64,000 nucleotides of DNA from Burkholderiales bacterium. GTDB lineage: Bacteria; Pseudomonadota; Gammaproteobacteria; Burkholderiales; Burkholderiaceae_C. Both the position numbers and the translations under genes were made by a program. The stretch is taken from assembly GCA_021414305.1 (NCBI GenBank), contig JAIOOS010000010.1:1-64000 (forward strand), given 5' to 3'. Below, in pieces: positions 8,620-17,085 of the stretch. The notes under the pieces were generated by a model. That model worked only from the letters and a program-made list of their open reading frames with translations. It did not search any database and had not been told where the DNA came from. The number at the start of each line of letters is the position of its first letter. Position 1 is the stretch's first letter.

Positions 8620-9282
8620 TCAGGCGCCGGCGAGCACCAGCACGGCGGCTTCGTCGACGCTGCCGACGATGCGATCGCAGGCCAGCGATTCGACCGGCCG
8701 ACCCTCGTTGTAGCCGTAGGGCACGCACCAGACCGGGCAGCCGGCGGCGCGCGCGCCGAGCACGTCGTTGGCCGAGTCGCCGAGCATCAGCGTCTCCTCG
8801 ACGCGGCTCGCCATCTGCGCGCAGGCGGCGACCAGCATGTCGCCGGCCGGCTTCTTGGGCCAGCGGTCGTCGCCGCAGACGACCGCGTCGAAGGCGTCGC
8901 GGATCCACAGGTGGTCGAGCAGGCGCTCGGTGAAGAGGCGCGGCTTGTTGGTGGCCACCGCGAGCGGCACGCCGCTGCCGAGCAGGCGGTCGAGGCCTTC
9001 GCGCGCACCGGGGTACAGCCGCGCGGTGCTGCCGGCGGTCGCCTCGTAGTGCGTCTCGAAGCGCTCGATCACCTCTGCCGCGTCGACACCCGAGCCGACC
9101 CGCTGCAGGGCGCGGACGATCAGCGAAGCGACTCCCCGGCCGATCAGCGCGCGGACCTCGGTTTCGGGCAGCGTGGCGAGGTCGAACTCGGCGAAGGCAC
9201 GCTGCAGCGCGAGGGCGATTTCGCCGGCGGTATCGGCCAGCGTGCCGTCGAGGTCGAAGATGACCGAGCGAATGGGATGCAT
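8620..9282 (-). CDS. HAD-superfamily phosphatase, phosphoglycolate-phosphatase type
   Basis: This is a haloacid-dehalogenase-like phosphatase of 220 residues with an alpha-helical cap. Motif I is FDLDGTLADT with nucleophile Asp10 and Asp12; motif II is VATNK; the Lys of motif III lies in WPKKPAGD; motif IV is LGDSANDVLGA. This arrangement matches Gph, which dephosphorylates 2-phosphoglycolate, but related enzymes act on other sugar phosphates. The start is the ATG at 9282; the frame is open far upstream but only as the shadow of the ABC receptor gene. It is divergent from that receptor, with about 50 bases between them. Confidence 0.85.
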   Translation of the reverse strand: MHPIRSVIFDLDGTLADTAGEIALALQRAFAEFDLATLPETEVRALIGRGVASLIVRALQRVGSGVDAAEVIERFETHYEATAGSTARLYPGAREGLDRLLGSGVPLAVATNKPRLFTERLLDHLWIRDAFDAVVCGDDRWPKKPAGDMLVAACAQMASRVEETLMLGDSANDVLGARAAGCPVWCVPYGYNEGRPVESLACDRIVGSVDEAAVLVLAGA

Positions 9283-9333
9283 GAGAATCGGCGGGACAAG
9301 AACGGGTGTGACTTCCGCCCCGAAGGAGACTCC

Positions 9334-10626
9334 ATGCAGTTGAAGTGGCTCATCGCCGCGGTGACGCTCGTCATCGTATCCCGGCCGGTCCTCGCCGACA
9401 CGATCACGGTCGTCACGTCGTTCCCGAGCGAGCTGACCAATGCCTACAAGGCGGCGTACGAGAAGAAGTATCCGAACGACAAGCTCGAGATCCTGAACAA
9501 GGGCACCTCGGCCGGCATCGCCTACGTGCGCGAGCAGCCCGCCGGCAGCCGCGCCGAGATCTTCTGGGCATCGGCGCCCGACGCGTTCGAGGTGCTCTCC
9601 TCGGCCAAGCTGCTCGAGAAGGTCGAGGTGCCGACCAAGGGTATCCCCGACAAGATCGGCAGCTTTCCGATCAACGACCCCGAGGGCCTGTACCGCGGCC
9701 AGGCGCTCGCCGGCTACGGCCTGATGTGGAACACGCGCTACCTGGCGGCGCACAAGCTGCCCGCGCCGAAGGAATGGGCCGACCTCGTGAAGCCGGTCTA
9801 CTTCGGCCACCTCGCGACCTCCGCGCCTTCGCGCTCGGGCACCACCCACCTCACCTTCGAGACCATCCTGCAGGGCGAGGGCTGGGACAAGGGCTGGAAC
9901 CAGATCCTGCAGATTTCCGGCAACTGCGCGGCCGTCACCGAGCGCAGCTTCGGCGTGCCCGACGGCGTGCAGAACGGCCAGTACGGCATCGGCCTGGTGA
10001 TCGACTTCTTCGGCCTCGCCGCCAAGGCCTCGGGCTTTCCGGTTGAGTTCGTCTACCCGAGCATGACCGCGATCGTGCCGGCGAACATCGCCGCCGTCGT
10101 CGGCTCGAAGAGCCCGGAAGGCGCCAAGCGCTTCATGCAGTACACGCTGTCGGAAGAAGGCCAGCAGCTCCTGCTCGACCCGAAGATCTCGCGCCTGCCC
10201 GTGCTGCCTTCGACCTACGCCAAGGCGCCGGCCGGTTATCCCAATCCGTTCAGCGGCACGATCCAGGCGAAGGTGAACTTCGACACCGCCGTGTCCGAGG
10301 CGCGCTACTACGTCGTCTCGTCGCTGTTCGACCAGGTGATCACCTTCCGCCACAAGGAGCTGCAGGCGGCGACCAAGGCGATCCAGGACGCGGAGAAGCG
10401 CCTCGCCGGGCGCCCGAGCCCGCAACTCGACGAAGCGAAGAAACTCGCCTGGACGCCGCCGCTGAGCGCCGAGCAGTCCAGGGACAAGGAGCTGCTCGCG
10501 GTCTTCAAGGCGAAGAAGGGCGACGACGCCGCGCTGAAGCGGAAGACGCAGATCGAGGAGGAGTGGAGCAGCAAGGCCAAGGCCAACTACGCCCGCGCCG
10601 TCGAGCTCGCCAGCGCCGCGAAATGA
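9334..10626 (+). CDS. ABC transporter substrate-binding protein, Fe3+/polyamine type
   Basis: This is a periplasmic solute-binding protein of 430 residues, first gene of a three-gene ABC import operon. The signal peptide covers about residues 1-21 (MQLKWLIAAVTLVIVSRPVL, then ADT). The mature part starts ITVVTSFPSELTNAYKAAYE, typical of the iron/2-aminoethylphosphonate/putrescine cluster of receptors. The region after about residue 340 is longer than in FbpA-like proteins and highly charged, which is unusual. The ATG at 9334 has the ribosome site GAAGGAG at good spacing. The stop overlaps the permease start (ATGA). Ferric iron is one possibility, but the ligand residues cannot be assigned with confidence. 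Confidence 0.85.
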   Translation: MQLKWLIAAVTLVIVSRPVLADTITVVTSFPSELTNAYKAAYEKKYPNDKLEILNKGTSAGIAYVREQPAGSRAEIFWASAPDAFEVLSSAKLLEKVEVPTKGIPDKIGSFPINDPEGLYRGQALAGYGLMWNTRYLAAHKLPAPKEWADLVKPVYFGHLATSAPSRSGTTHLTFETILQGEGWDKGWNQILQISGNCAAVTERSFGVPDGVQNGQYGIGLVIDFFGLAAKASGFPVEFVYPSMTAIVPANIAAVVGSKSPEGAKRFMQYTLSEEGQQLLLDPKISRLPVLPSTYAKAPAGYPNPFSGTIQAKVNFDTAVSEARYYVVSSLFDQVITFRHKELQAATKAIQDAEKRLAGRPSPQLDEAKKLAWTPPLSAEQSRDKELLAVFKAKKGDDAALKRKTQIEEEWSSKAKANYARAVELASAAK

Positions 10627-12296
10627 TCCTCGTCGCGGTCGCCCTGGCGATCGCGGCCTTCCTCGCGGTCTTCCTCGCCGCGCCGGTCGCCAGCGTCTTC
10701 CACGCCGCGTTCTCGAGCGGCGCCGGCGGCTTCACGCTGGCGCATTTCGAGACCTTCTTCCAGATCTCGCTGATGCGCGAGTCGTTCTGGAACAGCCTGT
10801 ATGTCGCCGGCCTTTCGGTCGTGTTCGCCTCGCTGATCGCGGTGCCGCTCGCCTACTTCACGGTGCGCTACCGCTTCCGCGGCGCGCTGGTGATCCAGAC
10901 GCTCGGCGTGCTGCCGCTGATCATGCCGCCGTTCGTCGGCGCGGTGGCGATGCAGCTTCTCTTCGGCCGCTCGGGCTCGGTCAACCTGCTGCTGAACGAC
11001 GCCTTCGGCTTCGCCGTCCCGTTCATGGACGGGCTGAACGGCGTGATCTTCGTCGAGAGCCTGCACTACTTCCCGTTCATCCTCCTCAACCTCGTCGTCT
11101 CGCTGCGCAACATCGACGGCGCGATGGAGGAATCGGCGCAGAACCTCGGCGCCTCGGGCTTTCGCCTGTTCCGCCGCATCGTCTTTCCGCTCGCCCTGCC
11201 CGGCTACGTCGCCGGCGCCTCGCTGGTCTTCGTCAAGGTGTTCGACGACCTCGGCACGCCGCTCGTCCTCGGCACGACCAACATGCTCGCGCCGCAGGCC
11301 TACCTGCGCATCACCTCGGTCGGCATCGAGGACCCGATCGGCTACGTGATCAGCGTCGTGATGGTGGTGTTCTCGGTCGCTGCGCTCTGGGCCTCGGCGC
11401 GCATCCTCAAGGGCCGCGACTTCGCCACCCTGCAGCGGGGCGGCTCCTCCCTGCAGCGGCGCGCGCTCTCGCCGCGGCAGCAGCTCGCGGCCTACTTCTG
11501 GGTCGGCCTGGTGCTGCTGCTGGTGCTCTCGCCGCACATCGGCATCCTGCTGATGTCGTTCTCTCGCGTCTGGAGCTTCAGCGTGCTGCCCGAGGGCTTC
11601 ACGCTCGCGCACTACGCCACCGTGTTCGCGCAGTCGTCGGGAATGATCGCCAACACCCTGGTCTACTGCGGCGCGGCGGCGCTGATCGACGTGGTGCTCG
11701 GCGCGGCGATCGCCTACCTGATCCTGCGCACGCGCCTGCCCGGCCGCCAGCTCCTCGACCTCGCCGCCTCGTCGGCGCTCGCCATCCCCGGCGTGGTGCT
11801 GGCCATCGGCTACCTGCGCGCCTTCCGCGGCCTCGAGCTGCCGCTCATGCAGACCGCGTTCACCGCCAGCGCGCTCGCGCTCGTGATGGCCTACGCCGTG
11901 CGCCGCCTGCCGTACGCGCTGCGCTCGTGCATGGCGGTGCTGGCGCAGCTCCATGTCTCGCTCGAGGAGGCGGCCGAGAACCTGGGCGCCTCGAAGGCGC
12001 GCACGGTGCGAAGGATCGTCGTGCCGCTGATGGCCGGCGGCATCCTCGCCGGCTTCGTCACCAGCTTCATCACCGCCGCGGTCGAGCTCTCGGCGACGAT
12101 CGTGCTCTCGTCCTCGGCCAGCCAGGCGCCGATGTCGTACGGCATCTACCTCTACATGCAGAGCATAGCCGGCCGCGGGCCGGGCGCGGCGCTCGGCGTG
12201 ATCGCGGTCGTGATCGTCGGCGTCGGCACCTATGCTTCGCACTGGCTGCTCGAGCGCCGCTCCGTCCCCGTGGCCGCCGCCCGGCCGATCGCCTGA
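10623..12296 (+). CDS. ABC transporter permease, fused two-unit FbpB type
   Basis: This is the inner-membrane permease of the importer, 557 residues with about twelve membrane helices. It contains two copies of the binding-protein-dependent permease domain. Both cytoplasmic EAA loops are visible: EESAQNLGASGFRLFRRI in the first half and EEAAENLGASKARTVRRI in the second. Such fused permeases are typical of iron(III) importers (FbpB, SfuB) and some phosphonate importers. The start ATG overlaps the receptor stop by four bases, so translation is coupled. The ATPase gene follows after seven bases. Confidence 0.9.
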   Translation: MILVAVALAIAAFLAVFLAAPVASVFHAAFSSGAGGFTLAHFETFFQISLMRESFWNSLYVAGLSVVFASLIAVPLAYFTVRYRFRGALVIQTLGVLPLIMPPFVGAVAMQLLFGRSGSVNLLLNDAFGFAVPFMDGLNGVIFVESLHYFPFILLNLVVSLRNIDGAMEESAQNLGASGFRLFRRIVFPLALPGYVAGASLVFVKVFDDLGTPLVLGTTNMLAPQAYLRITSVGIEDPIGYVISVVMVVFSVAALWASARILKGRDFATLQRGGSSLQRRALSPRQQLAAYFWVGLVLLLVLSPHIGILLMSFSRVWSFSVLPEGFTLAHYATVFAQSSGMIANTLVYCGAAALIDVVLGAAIAYLILRTRLPGRQLLDLAASSALAIPGVVLAIGYLRAFRGLELPLMQTAFTASALALVMAYAVRRLPYALRSCMAVLAQLHVSLEEAAENLGASKARTVRRIVVPLMAGGILAGFVTSFITAAVELSATIVLSSSASQAPMSYGIYLYMQSIAGRGPGAALGVIAVVIVGVGTYASHWLLERRSVPVAAARPIA

Positions 12297-12303
12297 GGTC
12301 CGC

Positions 12304-13383
12304 ATGCAGCAAGCCGTTCGCGTCGAAGCCCGCAACGTCCAGCTCTCGTACGGCGCGACGCCGGTGCTGCGCGACATCAGCCTCACGGTCGAGCCCGGCG
12401 AGTTCTTCGCCATCCTCGGGCCTTCGGGCTCGGGCAAGTCGACGCTGCTGCGGCTGATCGCCGGCTTCGCCCGGCATCAGGCGGGCGAGCTGCTCGTCGG
12501 CGGCAAGGACGTGACCGGCGTCGTGCCGTGGAAGCGCAACGTCGGCATGGTGTTCCAGAACTACGCGCTCTGGCCGCACATGACGGTGGCGCGCAACGTC
12601 GCCTTCGGCCTCGAGGAGCGCAAGCTCGCGCGCGACGAGGTGCGGCGGAAGACCGCGGCCGCGCTCGAGCTGGTGGGCCTCTCCGGCTACGGCGAGCGGC
12701 GGCCGAGCCAGCTCTCGGGCGGACAGCAGCAGCGCGTGGCCCTCGCCCGCACGCTGGCGATCGAGCCGCAGGTGCTGCTGCTCGACGAGCCGCTCTCCAA
12801 CCTCGACGCCAGGCTGCGCCTGCAGATGCGCCACGAGCTGCTCGCCCTGCACCGGCGGCTCGGCATCACGACGATCTTCGTCACCCACGACCAGGAAGAG
12901 GCGATGACGATCTGCGACCGCATCGCCGTCATGGACCAGGGCGTGATCCAGCAGGTAGGCACGCCGCTCGCGCTGTTCGACGAGCCGGCGAACCGCTTCG
13001 TCGCCGGCTTCGTCGGCTCGGTCAACCTGTTCGAGGGCGCGCTTCGCGCCGACGGCCTGTTCGCCTCGCCGGCGCTCGGCGACTGCCGGCTGCCGGAGGG
13101 CGTTGCCTTGCGTGCGCCGGGCCGGGCGTGCCTGGCGTTCCGTCCGCATGCCGTGCAGCTCGGCACGGCGGCTGCGACCTCGTCGAGCGAAGGCCTCGCC
13201 TTCGCCGGCAGCATTGCCGGCGCCGAGTTCCAGGGCGACGCGGTCCGCTACGAGGTGCGCGTGGGCGAGGCGGTGGTGATCGCCGAGCAGCCGCATCGCC
13301 GCGGCGGCGCGCGCTGGCCCGAAGGTACCGCCGTGCAGCTGCACGTGCCGGCCAACGAGCTGAGGCTGATCGCCCCTGGCTAG
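12304..13383 (+). CDS. ABC transporter ATP-binding protein (FbpC/PotA type)
   Basis: This is the ATPase subunit of the importer, 359 residues. Walker A GPSGSGKS is at 39-46, the Q-loop is in GMVFQNYALWPH, the signature LSGGQQQR is at 137-144, and Walker B LLLDEP ends with Asp161 and Glu162. The H-loop is in FVTHDQEEAM. A C-terminal TOBE-like regulatory domain (about 245-359) is present. The start at 12304 follows GAGGTCCGC. The stop codon overlaps the dctM stop on the other strand by two bases, because CTAG serves both, so the two operons converge with no spacer at all. Confidence 0.92.
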   Translation: MQQAVRVEARNVQLSYGATPVLRDISLTVEPGEFFAILGPSGSGKSTLLRLIAGFARHQAGELLVGGKDVTGVVPWKRNVGMVFQNYALWPHMTVARNVAFGLEERKLARDEVRRKTAAALELVGLSGYGERRPSQLSGGQQQRVALARTLAIEPQVLLLDEPLSNLDARLRLQMRHELLALHRRLGITTIFVTHDQEEAMTICDRIAVMDQGVIQQVGTPLALFDEPANRFVAGFVGSVNLFEGALRADGLFASPALGDCRLPEGVALRAPGRACLAFRPHAVQLGTAAATSSSEGLAFAGSIAGAEFQGDAVRYEVRVGEAVVIAEQPHRRGGARWPEGTAVQLHVPANELRLIAPG

Positions 13384-14705
13384 CCGACGTACTTCACCAG
13401 CCAGAGCGAGATCGACGGGAAGGCGACGAGGAAGGTCGTGCGGATCGTGTCGCTGATGAGGAACGGCATCACGCCGCGGTAGCTCTCGGCGATCGGCACG
13501 TCCTTGGCCATGCCGTTGACGACGTAGACGTTCAGGCCCACGGGCGGCGCGAGCATGCCGAAGCCCACGGTCATGAGCACCATGATGCCGAACCAGATCG
13601 CGACCGATTCCTTGGGCATGCCGAAGTCCAGGCCCATGATCATCGGAAAGAAGATCGGGATCGTGAGCAGGATCATCGACAGCTCGTCCATCACCGCGCC
13701 GAGGACGACGTAGAACAGCATGATCGCCACCACCACCATCACCGGCGAGAGGCCCCAGGCCTGGACCACGCCGGCGAGCTGCGCCGGCACCTGGGTCAGC
13801 GCCAGGGCCGAGTTCATCAGGTCGGCGCCGATGAAGATCAGGAAGATCATGGCCGAGGTCTCGGCGGTGGCGTAGAAGCAGTGGCGGAACTTCTTCCAGG
13901 TGATCTCGCGCTTGATCAGCGCGGCCACGAAGGTCGAGGCGGCGCCGACGCCGGCGCCTTCGGTCGGCGAGAAGATGCCGCCGTAGATGCCGCCGAAGAC
14001 GACGACGAAGATCACCGCGATCGGCACGACGCCCGAGAGCGACTGCATCGTCAGCTTCGCCCGGACCTCGTCGCCCTCGGGCGCCTGGCCCGGCACCACA
14101 CGCACGTAGATCGCGATCGCGATGATGTAGCCGATCATGGCGATGATGCCGGGGATCATCGCCGCGGCGAACAGCTTGGCGATGTTCTGCTCGGCGAGGA
14201 TCGCGTAGATCACCAGCGGCACCGAGGGCGGGATCAGGATGCCGAGCGTGCCGCCGGCGGCGAGGGTGCCGGTCGCCAGGCGCCCCGAGTAGCCGTGGCG
14301 GCGCATCTCCGGAAGCGCCACCGAGGTGATCGTCGCCGCCGTCGCCACCGAGGAGCCGCAGATCGCGCCGAACGCGCCCGAGGCGAGCACCGCGGCCATC
14401 GCCAGGCCGCCGCGAAAGCGCCCCATGACGACGCTGGCGAACTCGAACAGCGCCTTGGAGATGCCGCCCTGGGTGGCGAAGTTGCCCATCAGGATGAAGA
14501 GCGGTATTACCGAAAGGTCGTAGCTCGCGAAGCGGGCGAAGGCCTGGGCGTTGAGGAAGCTCGAGAACGGCACCCAGCCGGCCTGCGCCACGTAGCCGAC
14601 CGAGCCGGCGACGAACATGGCGATCGAGATCGGCGTGCGCAGCGCCATCAGCACGAGCATCAGGCCGAAGATCAGTCCGGCCATCGCCAGCGGCGTCATG
14701 CTCAT
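13380..14705 (-). CDS. dctM: TRAP transporter large permease (DctM)
   Basis: This is the ion-coupled transport subunit of a TRAP system, 441 residues with about twelve hydrophobic segments. Typical DctM stretches are ASGAFGAICGSSVATAATI, the loop GTLGILIPPSVPLVIYA, and a C-terminal repeat half with MLAPPVGLNVYVVNG. The start overlaps the dctQ stop as ATGA (14702-14705), so the two subunits are translationally coupled. A second in-frame ATG two codons later is also possible. It is the last gene of the run Rieske oxygenase, glutamine-synthetase-like, ferredoxin, dctQ, dctM. Confidence 0.92.
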   Translation of the reverse strand: MSMTPLAMAGLIFGLMLVLMALRTPISIAMFVAGSVGYVAQAGWVPFSSFLNAQAFARFASYDLSVIPLFILMGNFATQGGISKALFEFASVVMGRFRGGLAMAAVLASGAFGAICGSSVATAATITSVALPEMRRHGYSGRLATGTLAAGGTLGILIPPSVPLVIYAILAEQNIAKLFAAAMIPGIIAMIGYIIAIAIYVRVVPGQAPEGDEVRAKLTMQSLSGVVPIAVIFVVVFGGIYGGIFSPTEGAGVGAASTFVAALIKREITWKKFRHCFYATAETSAMIFLIFIGADLMNSALALTQVPAQLAGVVQAWGLSPVMVVVAIMLFYVVLGAVMDELSMILLTIPIFFPMIMGLDFGMPKESVAIWFGIMVLMTVGFGMLAPPVGLNVYVVNGMAKDVPIAESYRGVMPFLISDTIRTTFLVAFPSISLWLVKYVG

Positions 14706-15175
14706 TCCTCGACGCGGGGAAAGCCGCGCCAGGCCTGGAACAGCGCGATCGCCGCGGTCAGCGCCAGCGGCGGCACCATGGCGACGTAGATCACCCACTC
14801 GGGAAAGCCGATCAGCATCGTTCCCGAGCCCGACTTCCAGGCATTGATGCCGCCGAGCGTGGTGCGCCAGGTGAGCAGCGCCATCGCCAGGCCGAGCAGC
14901 AGCGCGCCGAAGCGATCGAGGCCGTCGATGGTGCGCGGCGACGCCTTGGCGGTGAAGAAGTCGACGATGATGTTGCCGCGCTGCAGCTGGCACCACGGCA
15001 TGAAGAGCGCGATCGCGGCGCCGGCCGCCGCCCCCACCAGCTCGAAGTCGCCGACGATCGTCATGCCGATCAGGTTGCGGCCGATCAGGCTGACGCAGGT
15101 CATCAGCGTCACCACGGTGAGCAGCACGCCCGCCAGGATGGCGCAGAGCTTGGCGAGCGATTCGAGCGGACGCAA
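14702..15175 (-). CDS. dctQ: TRAP transporter small permease (DctQ)
   Basis: This is the small membrane subunit, 157 residues with four predicted transmembrane helices (about 10-33, 43-62, 85-105 and 125-147). It contains the motif QRGNIIVDFF, which matches the conserved R-G-x-I-x-V-D element of DctQ. It connects the periplasmic receptor to DctM. It is located 51 bases behind the ferredoxin gene and overlaps dctM by four bases, so transport and catabolic genes appear to share one transcript. Confidence 0.88.
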   Translation of the reverse strand: MRPLESLAKLCAILAGVLLTVVTLMTCVSLIGRNLIGMTIVGDFELVGAAAGAAIALFMPWCQLQRGNIIVDFFTAKASPRTIDGLDRFGALLLGLAMALLTWRTTLGGINAWKSGSGTMLIGFPEWVIYVAMVPPLALTAAIALFQAWRGFPRVEE

Positions 15176-15226
15176 GGTGGCTGTTCTTGTCGTGGGCGGC
15201 GCGGTGCGAAGTATCGCGGCTCGCGG

Positions 15227-15550
15227 CTAGTACTGCGTGTCGGGTATGCCCGCCGTCAGGCCCGAGAGCTCTTCGTCGAGCACGATCTGGCAGCTCAGGC
15301 GGCTGGTCGGCCGGCGCTCGGCCGCGGTCATGTCGAGCATCGCGTTCTCGTCGGAAGAAGGCTCGGGCAGGCGCTCGGCCCAGGCCTCGTCGACGTAGAC
15401 GTGGCACGTGGCGCAGGTCATGAGCCCGCCGCAGTCGGCCTTGATCCCGTCGATGCCGGCCTCGATTGCGGCGCGCATCAGGCTCTGCCCGGCCTTGCCG
15501 GCAATGTCGTGCACCCGGCCGTCGGCCTCGATGAGCTGGATGACGATCAT
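15227..15550 (-). CDS. [2Fe-2S] ferredoxin, putidaredoxin/adrenodoxin type
   Basis: This is a small electron carrier of 107 residues. The cluster ligands are Cys40, Cys46 and Cys49 (Cys-x5-Cys-x2-Cys) and Cys87, a spacing typical of the putidaredoxin/ISC ferredoxin family rather than plant-type ferredoxins. The carrier is cytoplasmic and would feed electrons from a reductase to an oxygenase. The gene lies 13 bases after the glutamine-synthetase-like gene and in the same transcript as a Rieske oxygenase (17086-18480), which is its most likely partner. No ferredoxin reductase gene is present in the window. Confidence 0.9.
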   Translation of the reverse strand: MIVIQLIEADGRVHDIAGKAGQSLMRAAIEAGIDGIKADCGGLMTCATCHVYVDEAWAERLPEPSSDENAMLDMTAAERRPTSRLSCQIVLDEELSGLTAGIPDTQY

Positions 15551-15563
15551 GTTGCGCGCGGGC

Positions 15564-17072
15564 CTAGAAGCGGCTGAAGTATTCGCGGGCCTGCCAGGCG
15601 TCCTTGTCCTCGGCCTGGTCGTGACGCGCGAGCTCGGAGCGCTTCACCTGCGTCAGCCAGGCGACGACGGGCGCGCCGAACGCGGCGACCAGCCGCTCGT
15701 CGGCGGCGAGCGCGTCGAGCGCCTCGCCGAGGCCCACGGGCAGGCGGTCGGCAGGGTCGGCGCCGGTGTCCGCCCTCGCCTGCGCGTACGGCTCGGCGGT
15801 CGCCGGCGGCGCGGCGAGGCCGCGCGCCAGGCCGTCGAGGCCGGCGTGGATCTGCGCGGCCATGTAGAGGTAGGGGTTGGCGGCCGGCTCGCCGATCCGG
15901 TTCTCGATCCGCGTGCCCGGGTCGCCGGCGCGGCCGAGCACGCGCAGCATCGCGCCGCGGTTGTCGCGGCCCCAGACCACGGCGTTCGGCGCCATCGCGT
16001 TCGGCCGGAAGCGCCCGTAGGCGTTGATCGTCGGCGCGCAGAACACGGCCATCGACCGGCCGTGCGCGAGCAGGCCTGCGAGCCACGATTCGCCCGCGGC
16101 GGAAAGAACGTTCTGCGCGTCGCCGCCATCGCTGCCCGCCGCCGGCGCGTCGCGCATGAACGCGTTGCCGCCGCTCTCGAGGTCGCGGAGCGACTGGTGC
16201 AGATGCCAGCCGCTCGCCATCACGTTCGGAAATGGCGGCCGGCAGACGAAGCTGGCGTGATAGCCGGCGCGGCGCAGCGCCTGCGTCACGCCGTTGCGGA
16301 ATGCCACCATGTGATCGGCCGCGGTAAGCGCATCGGTCGCCTCGAACACCGCCTCGACCTGGCTCGGCCCGAGCTCGATCTCGAGCGAAGCGAGCGGCAG
16401 GCCAAGGCCTTGCGCGGTGCGCTGGACGATGCGCAAGGGCTCGTCCGCGCGGTCGGCCCAGCCTTCGGCGAGCAGGTTGTAGCCGGGGTGGATCATCGTC
16501 ATCGCCGGCGGCTCGCCGGGCCAGGCGGCGCGCTCGGGATCGAGCGAAGCGGGGTCGCGCAGCGGGTCGGCGAGGCGATAGATGTGGAACTCGACCTCGA
16601 GGCCGCAGGTGAGGCCCAGGCCGCGCTCGGCGAGGCGGTCGATCGCGTGGCCAAGGATGCGGCGGGTGTCGAGGGGCACCGGCGCGCCGTCGTCGAACCA
16701 GGCCTCGGCGCGCATCCAGCCGGTGCCCGGCGCCCACGGCAGAACGCGAAAGCTGGCCGGATCGGGCAGCAGCATCAGGTTGTTGGCGAAGCCGAAGCCG
16801 GGCAAGGCGTCGGTGGCGCCGGGCTCGAACACGCGATAGGCAGTGCGGTCGGAGGTGTCCTTGAGCAGGATCGTGCTCACCAGGCCGATGCCGCCGGCCA
16901 GCGCGCGCGGCACCGCGGCCGCGGTCAGCGTCTTGCCGCGCAGGATGCCGTGGGTGTCGCACCAGCCGATGCGCACGAGATCGATGCCCTCGTCGCGCAT
17001 CCGCCGGCTCACCGCCTCGCACGCCGCCGCGCGCGACGCGTCGGCGACGCCGCAGGCTTCGGCGAAGCTCAT
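15564..17072 (-). CDS. Glutamine-synthetase-like enzyme (gamma-glutamyl-amide ligase type)
   Basis: This is an ATP-dependent ligase of the glutamine synthetase superfamily, 502 residues. Metal and substrate motifs are in order: LEVEFHIY, IELGPSQVEAVFE, GWHLHQSL, INAYGRFRPNAMAP and RIENRIGEPAANPYLY, matching the conserved Glu, His and Arg residues of the catalytic barrel. The N-terminal beta-grasp part contains RIGWCDTHGILRGKTL. It is not a housekeeping GlnA: it lacks the adenylylation-loop sequence and sits between a Rieske oxygenase and a ferredoxin. In known pathways (aniline AtdA1/TdnQ, isopropylamine IpuC, putrescine PuuA) such enzymes attach glutamate to an amine before oxidation. The same role here is inference. 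Confidence 0.85.
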   Translation of the reverse strand: MSFAEACGVADASRAAACEAVSRRMRDEGIDLVRIGWCDTHGILRGKTLTAAAVPRALAGGIGLVSTILLKDTSDRTAYRVFEPGATDALPGFGFANNLMLLPDPASFRVLPWAPGTGWMRAEAWFDDGAPVPLDTRRILGHAIDRLAERGLGLTCGLEVEFHIYRLADPLRDPASLDPERAAWPGEPPAMTMIHPGYNLLAEGWADRADEPLRIVQRTAQGLGLPLASLEIELGPSQVEAVFEATDALTAADHMVAFRNGVTQALRRAGYHASFVCRPPFPNVMASGWHLHQSLRDLESGGNAFMRDAPAAGSDGGDAQNVLSAAGESWLAGLLAHGRSMAVFCAPTINAYGRFRPNAMAPNAVVWGRDNRGAMLRVLGRAGDPGTRIENRIGEPAANPYLYMAAQIHAGLDGLARGLAAPPATAEPYAQARADTGADPADRLPVGLGEALDALAADERLVAAFGAPVVAWLTQVKRSELARHDQAEDKDAWQAREYFSRF

Positions 17073-17085
17073 CGGCTTCGCGCGC

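Noticed and set aside
8620-10425. Extension of the HAD phosphatase to a 601-codon protein
   Set aside because: The extra part is the antisense of the ABC receptor; the HAD family N-terminus begins exactly at the ATG at 9282.
13380-15407. A fused DctM protein of 675 codons
   Set aside because: The upstream part is an out-of-frame reading of dctQ and its leader. The ATGA overlap at 14702-14705 gives the correct separate genes.
15564-17072. Housekeeping glutamine synthetase GlnA
   Set aside because: The adenylylation region and several GlnA-I signature stretches are missing, and the neighbours are an oxygenase and a ferredoxin rather than nitrogen regulators.
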